Positions 11,205-22,350 of a stretch of DNA of 48,683 nt are shown piece by piece. The stretch's first letter is position 1. Each line of letters begins with the position of its first letter. The stretch is from Blattamonas nauphoetae (Eukaryota; Preaxostyla; Oxymonadida): contig JARBJD010000451.1 of the NCBI GenBank assembly GCA_033064195.1, forward strand, positions 1 through 48,683, given 5' to 3'. The notes beneath the pieces were generated by a model. It saw only the letters and a program-made list of their open reading frames with translations, ran no database searches and was not told the origin of the DNA. A program made the position numbers and the translations under genes.

Positions 11205-13105
11205 TCAAGAATGCTCTGAGCATCCCGGGAGGTCTGCTGCTCTTGTCGCCCTGAGATTCGGTCCTTCCTCCGTCACTTCCGACGTCCATCCCAGCAGGAC
11301 TGAATCTGATGCCAACATCTCCAACTCCATCTTCCCCTGGAGAGTGTCCCAATCCGGTACTATTAACAAAATGATGGTGCCAGACTGTCTTGCTTTCTGG
11401 ATCACGCGTGAAATGAGTGGAACAGGGGGAAATGCATACACCACCTGTTCCTCTGTCCAATCCTGGAGGAGGGCGTTTGTGCCCGCTGCCTCCGGCTCGT
11501 GCTGTAAACTGAAATATCGCGTCACCTTTCTGTTGTGGCGTGACGCGAACGCGTCGACTGTTGGATCCACCTTGAATATATTGATTAGTCTGTCGAAAAC
11601 TTGATCCTTGAGCGAATAGTCGGTCGCGTCCCTCATTCGAGAGAGTCTGTCGGCTACCACGTTGTCGACGCCTGGTATGTGTTCCGCCCACAGCCGACAC
11701 TTGTTCATTGAGGATAGATCGAACAATCTTTTGAATTGATCGAGGAGGGTCACTGCAGCACTCCTTCTGTTGATATCGTGAACCACTGTCGTGTTGTCCG
11801 AGAGGATCAACACGTCGTCCTGTTCCAGTATCAATGCTCTCCTCAATCCTTCTCCAAATCCCAGAACCACAGCTTCTGCTTCTCGTTTGTTGCTTGACAT
11901 GCGTGTGCCCTCCGCAAACTGTCTCTGCCATCTCACCTCCTTGTCTCCCTCTTCCAAACAACCCCCAATCCCCACTCGCTCGCGTCCGTGACCATTGTAA
12001 TCGTCTGATCGAATGGACGGATAGACCGGTCCATTGGGTGCATTAAGCGTGCCATCCACCAATCCAATTCTCGCGTCGCCTCCAAATCCACCAAGTCTTC
12101 TGCACCCCATCCGCTTCTCTGCACTAACTTGTCCTTCCAAGCGACGAGATGTCGGCTGTGGAAGAAAGCAGTCGCCTCCACGAAGGCGACTGACTGAATC
12201 TTGCCAATGAGAGAGGCAATCGTCCTTGCTCTGATCTTTCCCCCCTTTTTCACCTGTCTCAGCCTCTCTTTGACCGACTCGCGTAGTTTCCTCCTCTTTC
12301 CCTTTCCGACTGATACCTCCAGTTTGGTTGAGTCCCAGACGAGTCCAAGAAATTCGATCTGTTGAGCCGGGTCGAGGTGAGACTTCTCCCAGTTGAGTAA
12401 AAACCCCAATGATGTCAGCTTGTCTGTTACCCGACGAGTGTGGTCCAATGCTTCGGTCCGACTGTTTCCAAAAATGATAAAGTCGTCCAGATACGCCATC
12501 AGAGGGAAGATGGGTCTGAACTCCGCAATAATCGGCCGAATGAGCTTTGTGAAAATTAGTGGAGCCGTCGTTAATCCAAAACAGAGGGTCGTCTGCATGT
12601 ACGCTTGACCCTCCACCAAGAATCCGAAGAACGGCATCGCGTCCCTGTGAAGAGGGACGTGGAGATATGCATGCTTTATGTCCACAGTGCACATCCAGCA
12701 GTTCTCTGTGAGAAGTCGAGAGACATCCGGATAGCTTTCCATTTTGAAATGGCGCTTTTGCACTGAGTCGTTCACCTTCCGGCAGTCGAGGATCCTCCTC
12801 CAAGAGTTGTCCTTCTTTGGGAGGACAAACGTAGGGTTCCAGCACTTGACTACTTTCCTGTCTACCTTGCGAACGACTCCATCTCGAAGCTCCTCCACGA
12901 TCGTTGAGCGAAGTCCATTCCTTTCCTTCGGGTTGAGCCTGAGCTCGAACCCGAATCCAGCGCTTGTCGGTGGGCCATTCTCCCACTCGATTGAGATGCC
13001 GCTTCTGATTGTCTCGCCCCATCCATATCTTTCCCACTCCTTCCAAAAGTATTGCAGTCTTCCACCGAGATCTATTCTTGTCGTGTCCTTCGGCTGGTTT
13101 CCCAC
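11205..13105 (-). mobile_element. Reverse transcriptase, RNase H and methyltransferase-like region of DIRS-like element 2 (fossil)
   Basis: The polymerase shows CWNPTFVLPKKDNSWR, AYLHVPLH, TLCFGLTTAPLIF and the catalytic LMAYLDDFIIFGNS. RNase H begins at MVTDASEWGLG and ends with GVDNVVADRLSRM. The C-terminal DIRS domain shows VDAFASRHNRKV and FPPVPLISRV. The parts lie in more than one frame, so the copy is broken. Confidence 0.85.
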
Positions 13106-13656
13106 GCTGATGTGGCCTGCTTTGGTCTCGGTCCTGTGCTTTGTCTCGATGTTTGTCGCCTTGGAGGGGATGGTGTTCTGCCAAAGCGGATTTGTCCTCT
13201 GGATGGAATCTGTGTAGTCTGTCTTTGCTGATAACCGCGCCCCGTTGCGGGGCCCTTTGGAAAAAACAGCTTGTCGCGTCTATCACGTTCTCTTCTCTGC
13301 GCTTCCTCTCTTTCCGCATTTGCCCTTGCTTCTTCTATATACTTCTGCTGTCTCAACACCGATTCTTTCTCCGCTGGTGTCAATGTTGGTTTTGGTCGTA
13401 ATTTTAGGATAAATCGGATCCGTATGTCGTTGATCTTTTTCACAATTTCCCCGGCCTTCTGGGTCATTAAGTAAACCGTACGTCTTGACTCCTGTTCTGA
13501 GGAGTCAAGACAAGCCGAGCCCGCCCCCAACTTAACGAGGTTGAAGGCCGCCGTTTCAATATCCCTGAGGGCGAGGTCCAGCGCAGGTGGGCTGCGTCCC
13601 ACTTCATCAGCAACCACATCGTGATATTGTTTTATATTCTTTCCGATGACCTTCAT
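13072..13656 (-). mobile_element. C-terminal Gag-like part of DIRS-like element 2 (fossil)
   Basis: A basic, Arg/Gln-rich protein segment lies next to the reverse transcriptase. Its upstream part matches the corresponding Gag segment of element 1 (for example AFNLVKLG against SFHLVKLG). The rest of the Gag-like region lies at 16514-17116, beyond an insertion. Confidence 0.6.
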
Positions 13657-13668
13657 CCTCTTAGGGAT

Positions 13669-16509
13669 GGGCAGCGGTCGGTCCGACTGCTCGTCGACCG
13701 ACCGACTGGTTTTTTCTGATGATCAACCCTTTTTCACGAAAATAGGATGGTGTTTTCTTGAGAATCCTTCATGGTCATTCTCTAGGGACTGTTTCCTGGA
13801 TCTTCATGTTAATTGAGTGGAATAAGTTCTATTTTAATCCGAGAGACATGCAGTTTTGATAATTCTGCGTGGAAAATGGGAAGATCATTTCGATGAAGAG
13901 AACTAGCTTCAATATCACGGACTTTTATGAGAAGGAGTGAAGTGAGAGATGAAAGCGTCAAAGAAAAGGGACAACAAGATTAATTTGTTCGAACAACACT
14001 TGTCAGCGCGGTCACTTTCTCTCTTCTTTTCTATTGGCTTCTTCAATCATCCTATGTCATTCTCCCTTTCCCACCTTTTTCTCACTGCTTCTCTTTTGTC
14101 TCCTTCCCTTTTCCTTTTCAGTTCCGCTTGATGATCGTTCGTTTTTCTGTTCACCACACATTTGCTGTAATTCAAACTTCTTCGTCCACTTTGCTTTTTC
14201 TTTGCTTCTGAATGAACCTGCTCCTTCCTCTGTCTTGGTTGATCCATTCTTCTGTCCATCCATTTCCCTCTTTTTCTTGTGTTCTACAGTTCATTGCCTT
14301 CTTTCAATGATCTCTCTTCCTGCTTTCTTTCTCCATCGTTCGTCACTTCCACATGACAGTCTCACCTTCTTCCCTCAGATCTTCGGTTGTTTCCTGATGA
14401 GACCACTTTTCCTGCGTCACATGGTGAAGATCGTCCTTTGTCAGTATGTCCTCTCCTTTTGGTAGTTTCCTCCAATTTATGTGTTGTCTTCGCTCTTCTG
14501 TTTCAAGATGTGTCTTCCTCATCGTGTCATCTTGCGATTGCTTGTGATGCTCTGAACTTTGAGATCTTCTCATGTCTCCTGTCTGATTAGCTCGATAAGT
14601 GCTTCCAATTCGTCTGATCGATGAAACGAACGATTTAGTTCTTCCACTTATCCTTTTCGGTTTCCCTTCTTTCTTCCCCTTCTTTCTTTCTATGGTGATC
14701 CTTTGGAGATCGGCTGAATCTTGCCATAGATTGTCCCAATATTCTCGCAATGTACGATCTGATCACTCGTACTCATGCTCTGTCTCCCTTTTCCTCTCAG
14801 TTTTCGTTTCAGTTCTCTTCTAGTGGCCATTTTGTCGACACTTTATCCGTTGTCTGTATTCTGTTTCTCTTCTTCAGCATTCATCCCTTCGTTGATGGGT
14901 TTCCTTTATTTTTGAATCTCCGTGCTGTATATGTTCATTTGGTCAGGTTGTATCATGTCCTTTGTGATATCCATCGTGGATCATTTGATCCTTCTGACCA
15001 TTCGCTCCTGTGAGGAGAAAAAGTTGGTTAAAAAGGAAGGCATACGAGTGATGATCGTTTTAAACTGCACTGGAGTGAGAGAGAAGGGCAACTATATGAA
15101 TGTTGAGAAGAAGTTCACCAAAGATGTTGAGGGAGCTGAGGATGTGAAATGAAGAAGAATTAAAGAAATGAAACGAGGAAGAACAATTGAAGAAGGATAG
15201 ATGAAACAATGAGGTGAAGATACATACATAGAGTTCCAAATATTCAGAGAACAGCATCAGAGTTCTTGTTCTGGAAAGATCCTTGATGTCTGCTCATCGT
15301 TGGTGTCAATAGAGCACTATCTTGCATGTCAGACATTGACTACTTATGTAATTTGGGTTTCAACTTGTTTCTCTACCGATTCGTTCAATCGGAGTTGAAT
15401 TGGTTTGTTTTTTTGAGTGTTTTGACCATTCCATGTTGAAAGGAGAAATGAATCAGAATGAGGACGTGAGAGAAACGATCTGTTGGTTTTGTGCTACAAG
15501 AAAAGAGAAGTTTTTCGATGAAGAAGGGAAGATGAGAAAAATTGGTGAAAAAAAAGAAGAGAGATGAGGATGAATGGGACAAGATGGATCGGACATGCAA
15601 TGACGTGAAGAAGCACACTTCTTCATCCAAAGTTTCACAGAACAGCGCCAGCATCAAAACGTATGACAGATTCTTGTGCGAAGTCAGAATCAACGCTGTG
15701 ATGACCGAGGAAAGCGAGAGAAATTGAATCCTGGAAAGAGTGGAGTGTAAAGAGTAGAATGAAGGAAATGGACGAACAATAGGATAAGATCAAACAGATT
15801 TTGTAGAAGAAAGTCACAGTCTTTATCTTCCTTCATCTTCATCTCTTCATCTTCATTTCGCTCTTCATTCCAACTGGATATGTTCTCCTCTGGAGAAATC
15901 TTCCAGCAATTTATTCGTTATCTCCGTCATTTTGACCAGTTCCAATTTCACATCGACTTCTGGCTCAAGTCGCAGATTATGAGGAGACAGAGGGTGATAA
16001 GAGTGGAAAAACAATAGGGATGCAAACCGATGTTGTGAATTGTCTTTATTTCATTTCATTCTCTCGACTTCAGAGTTGGGCTTGATCAAGACATGTTTTG
16101 CTGATAAATGATGAGAAAGAGTTTGGTAAGGATGAAATAGAAATTAAACACCAGTTTTCTTTCATTTGGATCTATAGCAAAGCAGTCAGAACAAAAAGGA
16201 AGAGTCGGGGTCGGTCGGACAGGCCGATTTTTTGTCCGATGTTGGGGAAGGACAGACCGACTCAGGGACTCTTGAACTACGACCTCTGAAACGATAATTT
16301 CGTGAAAAATGAGATGAACTAATTGTAGTGATGATGTGAATCAAAAATGAGAAAAAGAGAATAATAAAGTGTCCCTGACGGGATTCGATCCTGGGTCCGG
16401 GGAGCAAAAAGCTGGTGTGCTACCGCTCGACTAAAGGGCACTTCAAAAAAGTCGCCGACTGTTTTATTTTTAGGGACTGGACTCGATGTTTTCAGACCGA
16501 CCACTGCCC
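13669..16509. mobile_element. TIR element with AT duplication inserted in the Gag region of DIRS-like element 2
   Basis: The ends are GGGCAGYGGTCGGTCYGA inverted repeats (13669-13686 and 16492-16509), flanked by AT at 13667-13668 and 16510-16511. GGG-starting TIRs with a 2-bp AT duplication resemble the ISL2EU branch of PIF/Harbinger, but no transposase was recognised, so the family is uncertain. The 2.8-kb interior has only low-complexity, purine-biased open frames (for example 14343-14750, minus) that look compositional. A GTCGGTC-rich stretch at 16205-16265 and a tRNA-like sequence (16369-16443) lie near the right end. Confidence 0.7.
16369..16443 (-). other. Degenerate tRNA-like sequence with A and B boxes
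   Basis: The minus strand reads as a 75-nt tRNA-like unit. The A box TAGTCGAGCGG fits TRGYNNARNNG, the B box GGATCGAATCC starts 42 nt downstream, the first and last 8-9 bases pair with one bulge, and T runs follow within 30 nt. The D, anticodon and T stems are poorly paired, so it is unlikely to be a working tRNA. The loop CTTTTTG would suggest Lys but this is not secure. Confidence 0.55.
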
Positions 16510-16513
16510 ATGC

Positions 16514-17116
16514 CTACATCCTCTCCTTTAGATCTTCCAAATCGTATTCTATCCATTCGAACTGAGGAAGGGATCTGGCCATCAAAATAAGTTCGCCGTC
16601 GAACATAACTCCCCCTTGAGCAAAAGATCTTTCATCAGCCATTGTCGAACCTTGTTCTTCCATCGGTTGGAGGAAACGTACATGGTTGTGATGGTCCAAA
16701 TTTTGAAATGGAGCTGGGGTCCATCTTCTTCCTCCATCCGGGGTCGGAGACACAGATCGTTGCATGTCCTGTGTCAGAAATGGTGGTGGATTGCCCACCA
16801 GAGCTCCACCTGGAAACCATTGATCCTCGGGAGGTGTGATCCCGAGCCACTCGGAGGAGTCCATGCCGAGTATCTGATCTGTTGCCACACTTGTCAGTCG
16901 AGCAATGTGGAAAAGAGGTGCAATTGTTCTCTGTGTGTTTCCGGGGACTCTCATTCTCTCATAAATGAGCAGCTGTTCTTCGTCATTATCTCGGAGGGCG
17001 GTTAAGAGCTTGACGAGTTCAACTTTCATATCGGCAAGTTGGCGCAATCCTGGAAGCATCTGTTCCCAAGTCGGGTGATCTGCCTGCACGGTATTTGTTT
17101 CCGTCATTGATTTCAC
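16514..17116 (-). mobile_element. N-terminal Gag-like part of DIRS-like element 2 (fossil)
   Basis: A 200-residue open frame, rich in acidic and Pro residues, ends next to the inserted TIR element. A short segment (VKLLTALRDNDEEQL) matches the equivalent part of element 1 (VRFLAAWRDDDNDVL), and both share a KERM segment. No other domain was recognised. Confidence 0.6.
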
Positions 17117-17127
17117 AAATTAAAAGA

Positions 17128-17288
17128 GTAACAAGGGGACAGATCTGCCGCATTAACTCATTTAACATTGTTTCTCCACATTTAGTGGCTTAATACATTG
17201 ATTTTACACCAATTCAAGGGTAGTATTACTCACACTTCCTTCTCCTCGAAGTGGAAAGGCCAGTAATCGCAGATCACTGGAGAGTGAT
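17128..17288. repeat. Right inverted terminal repeat of DIRS-like element 2
   Basis: It is the reverse complement of the left repeat (9991-10102) plus a unique outer tip complemented at 10228-10285. It ends in ATCACT-GGAG-AGTGAT (17273-17288), the same motif that closes element 1. Confidence 0.8.
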
Positions 17289-17382
17289 CCAAACGTGTTC
17301 GATCAAACTCTTCCTCTGTGTGTTCGAAGAAAGGTCTAGTTTTACTTTATTTCTCGTTAATTCATGTGTTTGTTCTGTCAAG

Positions 17383-18545
17383 ATGGCAAGTGAAAAAGTT
17401 GAGCAACCTGTCATCGCCAGGCATTCGTCATCGAACGTATCATGGTTTCAGCCAGAGGATATCTCTGAATATGAAATCTCGCGTCTTTCTCATCTATTTT
17501 GCATGTTACCATTGCCTCCAGATCAACACCACGCTTGGTATCGCTTTCTTATCTTCAGCTCACATCACTCTCTTCATTTCATCCGTTCGCCTTTAGGTAT
17601 CTTCAAATCCGCAACTTCATCATTTCAATTGCACGGTTACTATCCCCTGAGCCTCTTAAGCTCATCACTGTCACCAAATTAATTGGAGCTGACTTCCAAT
17701 CACTCCACAAGTCTGTCATCCAATGTCTACATTTTTATCGTTTTTCAGAATTTGGATGTTTTTACGAGAGGAAAATCTGCTTCCAAATCATGATTCCGAT
17801 CCCAATCAATCAAACATCTTTCTCCCGCCTGCAACCATTTCACTCTTGTCAACACAAACTCTCAACAACTCATCGAACTCGACAGTCAACTTTACGCTTC
17901 TTACAGACAACTCACAGCTGATATCGCAGGTCGAAACCGTATTCGTTTCTCTTCACTGCACCACTATTCTCTTCAGGTGTTCGAGCAGACTGTCTCGAAT
18001 GACGACCCTTCTCCGGCAATTCTATTGCTCTCGGCGTTATCGTCTTCAACTCACATTCCAGTCATCCATCTTTATGCGGCTTTCTTGCAGTATTCACTTG
18101 AATCCGTTTTTTTCACAAATAATGACAACCAGCAAATCACAGCATCGCCATCACAAAAATATGGTATATTTCCATTATCTCACTCTAAATGACTGTACTG
18201 ACTGTTTTCTCCTCTTTTGTAAATTTAGAACGTGTCCTCCATTATCTTCCATCTATCCTTCAACCACTCGCGGGTCTAATCCAACTGCCCCTCAAACTCC
18301 TCTACAAACTCGTCCATACCACAATTTCTATGTATTATACTCCATTCAGTCACGAACTGTTTCCGAGATATTCGTTAACGGTCAGTGAACTCGTCGTTCT
18401 CTCCCACACTTTATCAACAATTCGTTCGCAAACGAACACACTCAAAATCGAACAAATCGCAGCATCTCAGAGACTTTTGATCAATTCACTCCAAAAAGAT
18501 CTGCTTCTTTCTTCTCAGCGCGAGAAAACCAAGCAGGAAACATGA
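17383..18545 (+). CDS. SWI3/SMARCC-like SWIRM-domain protein
   Basis: Five exons with GT-AG introns at 17538-17596, 17711-17748, 17930-17976 and 18164-18228. The N-terminal half reads as a SWIRM domain of the SWI3/SMARCC type: VSWFQPEDISEYE matches the S-WF-x-I-x-x-x-E block, YLQIRNFIISIARL the central helix, and SLHKIWMFLREENLL the closing helix before the 'gLIN' position. The C-terminal exons hold a PSPAILLLSALSSS segment and a final helical, Gln/Lys-rich stretch resembling the dimerising tail of SWI3. Known members are core scaffold subunits of SWI/SNF chromatin remodelling complexes. No SANT domain is visible between the two halves, which is unusual. The start at 17383 is the first ATG in the SWIRM frame, 95 bp past DIRS-like element 2. 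Confidence 0.75.
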
Positions 18546-18763
18546 ATGAACCAATCTCTTCCAACAAGAGACAGATCGGTCATAAATTTCGACTAATCAC
18601 ATTTTTCTCCTTTGGTAGGATATTTCCTGTCGCGAATTGTCATTTACGAGTCTACTTCATGGTTCACGCATTCCATTCCTCAGACGTTGGCCTGATATTT
18701 CAAAAAACACTTTGAAAATGAAATTGCACTTAATATCTCTGATGTAAGTAGTACACCGTGACG

Positions 18764-20593
18764 TCAATGTGTGAAGTCAGTCATAAGTTGCGTCGGTTGA
18801 GATGTTTGGCCAAACGAGTTTCTTGAATTTGGAGGAATGGAGCCGGCCGCCTGAGAAGTGTTGAAGTGCACATCAGCATTCCCAGATCCTTGAAATATGT
18901 TGTCAGGAGTCGCATTTTGGAATGGTGGGATGGGAGCTAAACTTAACGACGGAATAGACGAAAACGAGCTGTGGAGTGTTTGCGTGTTATGGGAGCTAGA
19001 TGTTGAGTAGAACTGCGGCTTTGTCAGCTCTACTTTGCGTGAAGTGGGTTGAAAGACGGGTTTAGTCTTCGATGGATCCGAAATGTAGAAAACCCCATGT
19101 TGCCGCTGGTAGGTCGGTTGGGGCGGTGTTTGAGACTGCAGCTTGAGGACGATGGACGGGGGCGAGTTATCGGGGGCCGGACAGCTCGGAGGAGGAACAA
19201 AATCATTGGAAACGGGGAAGGACTGTGGAGGTGTAACACGCTTGCCGCGGAAGGGGGGGATGGTCAATTGGAGATGAGAATCAAAACGGGTCGGCGGGGT
19301 GGGATAGGGTTGAGGTGGTAGAACTAAGCGGGGTGCATGTTGCTTCTGGCCGCATTCAGAATCATGTGGACTCCCTTGGAAGGAGGGAGGGTTCCTTAGC
19401 AAATTGCTGGACAGGTTGAGAATGTTTGCGTGCTGCTCCGTCGAGGATGATTTTTGGTTCATAGTTTCAATAGCAGACTCATCCTGAGTTCTATTTGAGG
19501 GAGCAAACTGAATCCGTTCCACTGTTTGAGCACCGTCAACAACATTAGATTGTGTTTGGATTGGTGAACTTGAGATGGGTGTTAACCAATCAAATTGCCT
19601 ATCATTAGTCAGACCAAGACGGTTGAAGCATGTTTGGATGAGACCATGGAGGTAGGCATAGTCTGGTGTTGTGTCATATTGTAAACCTGGAAAAAAAGGT
19701 CGGAGGAAAAATGAGGTTATAGAAGAAAAAGTTGACCAGAAACATTCGACGAGAATAAAAAGAAAAAAGTGGATACCTCGCACGTACTCCAGGTACGCTC
19801 TAAATTCTTCAGGAACACCTTCGCAAAGTTGGTCAAGGGTTGTGGTGCGTTTAATATCACCGATAAGCTTGGCAGTCTCGCGGCGGTCGTCGCATTTCAC
19901 ACCTTGCCAGGGAAGTTGTCCTTTCAGGAAATAAAGAAACATATAAGCAAGAGATTCGAGATCATCGCGTCTCGACTGTTCGATTCCGCTATGCATATTT
20001 AAACTTAAATAGCGGAACGTTCCAGTTAATCCACATGACTCCTTGAATGGAACATGTCGGTGCGTCTTCGGGTCACGGTATTGCTTCGCTAAACCGAGGT
20101 CGATCATGAAAATAACGTTTGATTTGGATGAGCGGCCAACAAGGAAATTTTCCGGTTTGATATCACGGTGAATAAAGTGCTTTTCGTGGAGATACTCGAT
20201 TCGAGTCAGCAGCTGTTCGGCGATCATAAGAACACACTTTGTTGTGAAGTGGCGATTCTGCTTCACAAAGAGCTGTTCTAGACTCGGTCCAAGAAGATCC
20301 ATCACAAGAACCCGATCAGAGTGGTCGATACCGAACCATCGCACGTTGGGTATGCCTTCTTTGCCTCTGATGTGTTTGTACAGTTTTGCTTCGTGAAGAA
20401 GTTGGCTGTCTTTGGCTGATCGCTTTTCAACTTTGATAGCAATATCCTCATTTGTACTGAGAGTTTTTCCACGATAGATGGTTCCAAATGAGCCCCCTCC
20501 AATAGGCTTGTGACCGAAGATTTTGATTTTGCCAGCAAGCAATCGTACACCTTGAGCCTCCTCCTCTTTAGTCAGCGTTGGAGGAGCTTCCAT
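18764..20593 (-). CDS. Casein kinase 1 family protein kinase
   Basis: A clear CK1 catalytic domain follows a short leader: PIGGGSFGTIYRG glycine loop, AIKVEK with the catalytic lysine, HRDIKPENFLVG loop, MIDLGLAKQYRD (DLG variant of DFG, as usual in CK1), and LTGTFRYLSLN with the CK1 signature that replaces APE. The domain ends after DYAYLHGLIQTCF. An intron at 19687-19776 (90 nt, in frame and stop-free, so easily read through) separates EYVR from LQYD. The roughly 300-residue C-terminal tail is rich in Pro, Gln and Ser and has no domain; CK1 tails usually control localisation and autoinhibition. The start ATG is at 20593, about 100 bp from a divergent gene, and the stop is TGA. Confidence 0.93.
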   Translation of the reverse strand: MEAPPTLTKEEEAQGVRLLAGKIKIFGHKPIGGGSFGTIYRGKTLSTNEDIAIKVEKRSAKDSQLLHEAKLYKHIRGKEGIPNVRWFGIDHSDRVLVMDLLGPSLEQLFVKQNRHFTTKCVLMIAEQLLTRIEYLHEKHFIHRDIKPENFLVGRSSKSNVIFMIDLGLAKQYRDPKTHRHVPFKESCGLTGTFRYLSLNMHSGIEQSRRDDLESLAYMFLYFLKGQLPWQGVKCDDRRETAKLIGDIKRTTTLDQLCEGVPEEFRAYLEYVRGIHFFLFILVECFWSTFSSITSFFLRPFFPGLQYDTTPDYAYLHGLIQTCFNRLGLTNDRQFDWLTPISSSPIQTQSNVVDGAQTVERIQFAPSNRTQDESAIETMNQKSSSTEQHANILNLSSNLLRNPPSFQGSPHDSECGQKQHAPRLVLPPQPYPTPPTRFDSHLQLTIPPFRGKRVTPPQSFPVSNDFVPPPSCPAPDNSPPSIVLKLQSQTPPQPTYQRQHGVFYISDPSKTKPVFQPTSRKVELTKPQFYSTSSSHNTQTLHSSFSSIPSLSLAPIPPFQNATPDNIFQGSGNADVHFNTSQAAGSIPPNSRNSFGQTSQPTQLMTDFTH

Positions 20594-20694
20594 CCTATTG
20601 GGAGCGGTGGATGATAATTGAAGTCAGAAAAGTTATGCAGTGGAAAAGAACACTGATGGGCCATTGATCTCGGATCTAACCATTTTGACCAGAG

Positions 20695-21957
20695 ATGAAT
20701 CCCAATCGAATCGTTACTTTTAACAATATACATCCATTCCTTTTTGAAGACGATCTCCTTCCTATCTTTTCTGTATGACGCTAAATCGTTCTCCACATTT
20801 TCTCGTCTCAAGGTCTGTGGAAAGATCATCAAAACTCTCCAACAAATCGTGGAACTCGAAAATGGATGCACTTCCTCGTGGTTAGTTGAATATGCATCAA
20901 ACGATTGTATTGCGCGAGCGCTTATGATCTTCTCAAAATTTCAGTTTTCATCTATCAGGGTGTTTGTGTGGTCTTTTTTGTTTCATTTATCGATGGTTAA
21001 GGTTCCACATACATGGAATGGGCAGTATTCACTTGCGTATACCGATCAGTTCTGTGAGGTGAGCATCAATCAAACTGCAGATGATGATCTTCGCGGATTA
21101 AGATGGCTCATTGATCGTAACGAGGTTGAAAAGAGATTGTCTTATATTTCTTCGCTCGTTACAACCCTCAACGATCATTTTCGGGATATGGATGAGCCAG
21201 GTCACAGAATCGCGTCTGTCTTCCGCTCTCCTGTTCTAACAGAACACAAAATGACGCCAAAAAGTAAGAAAAAGGATACATTAATGCGAGCCTGGACGAG
21301 AAATCAGGATATCAAGTTTCGGATGACGAATGAGGACGCGTTTGCTTTCATTCAAAAGAAATCATTGGAACTCTCTCCTCAAATATACTCTGAAAATGAA
21401 AAGGGGAAATTCGATCTTGATATTGAAGGAACATCGCAAATCCCTTATATTTTTTCCAAATTTTTTCCCCCAACTCAAAAAGAATGAGCAGAATCTCCTT
21501 CATATCTGATTTGATCTTTCCTTTCCCCTCCAGCGATCTTCAACGCGGCAGTCAATACATTTTGATAGTACAGGATGCTATCATGCCAATTTTTGTTATA
21601 TTTACCGAATGACTCGAGATTTTGATGTTCGACTTTTCGAGAGTAAACCCAACTCCACTTCTCCAGAAATTTTGCTGAGAAATTTCAAAATTGATCCAAT
21701 TCTTTCGTGAGTTACGTATTTTGCTCTCAAAAAGGCTGAGAAAATTGTATGCTGAGCTAAAAGTTGATGTGAATGAAATCGACACAAATCTTCTATGTAT
21801 CGAACATCACTCAAGTATTAGATGGTTAAAGGCAGTATGCATTTTTGGCGGTCACATGTTTGAGTTAAACCACATCTCTGCCTCCGATTTCCCCACGAAA
21901 ATGATGAGTGGTGAGCGAAGATGGGATGGAGGTGTGGTATGGATTGTCAACGCATAG
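20695..21957 (+). CDS. Unidentified multi-exon protein gene
   Basis: A coding pattern runs from ATG 20695 (MNPNRIVTFNNIHPFLFEDD) across a 40-nt intron ending about 20816. A long exon follows, rich in charged residues (GLRWLIDRNEVEKRLSYI, FAFIQKKSLELSPQIYSE), possibly with a 42-nt intron near 20960-21001. A further exon opens after a CAG at about 21535 (MTRDFDVRLFESKP), and a 28-29-nt GTGAG...AAAAAG intron near 21706-21734 joins it to LRKLYAELKVDVNEIDTNL. The junction near 21480-21535 lacks a clear GT donor. I do not recognise the family. It shares a roughly 100-bp divergent promoter region with the CK1 gene. Confidence 0.5.
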
Positions 21958-22019
21958 AACCGTCTGTATGCACATGCGAGGATGGATCCGACGATCATTG
22001 TGAAGAAGAGGTGATTGAA

Positions 22020-22350
22020 TCATGAGTTGAGTTCAATCAGACATTCAATGATTTGTCTTCTGAGTTTTTCCTCTTCTTCGGTGTTATGTTTAATTAGATT
22101 AAGAAAGTCTACCATCAATTTCTAAACATACTATCAGAAATATGTTCCAAACCTCGACTTTCTCCACCTCGTTGTGAGTTGAAGCTTTTGTTGTTTCGAA
22201 AAATTTGATGGCTTGTAGATATCTCCGGTTTGTCATGACATAAGGATTTTTTTCGTATTGTTGATGAGGGTTTCCATCAGAAGAAACCTGAGTACCGGTG
22301 TCCATAGAATCGACAGTCGGATCGTCCCTCAATCTTTGTGAAATGTCCAT
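22020..22350 (-). CDS. Small unidentified coiled-coil-like protein, about 100 residues
   Basis: Two exons: the first starts [17 protein letters not shown], and the second reads [19 protein letters not shown], a heptad-like charged helix. Their frames join only if a 31-nt intron (22122-22152, GTTTGG...GTTTAG) is removed. The result ends at TGA 22020. The start codon at 22348-22350 overlaps by 8 nt the start of the divergent cyclophilin gene, so either the two genes have overlapping 5' ends or one uses a later ATG. No family was recognised. Confidence 0.55.

Larger units (their letters stand above)
9961..17288 (-). mobile_element. DIRS-like tyrosine-recombinase retroelement 2 (broken fossil)
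   Basis: The layout matches element 1 but the sequence is clearly different. Minus-strand parts in element order: Gag-like region split by an insertion (17116-16514 and 13656-13072), reverse transcriptase and RNase H (about 13105-11933), methyltransferase-like region (to about 11205), tyrosine recombinase (11167-10512) and internal complementary region (10195-10285). Removing the 2,841-bp insertion leaves about 4.5 kb, the same size as element 1. It is better preserved, with perhaps three to five breaks plus the insertion. Confidence 0.87.

Noticed and set aside
14343-14750. Charged minus-strand open frames inside 13669-16509 as possible genes.
   Set aside because: They follow purine-rich composition, occur in several overlapping frames, and show no conserved motif or splice structure.
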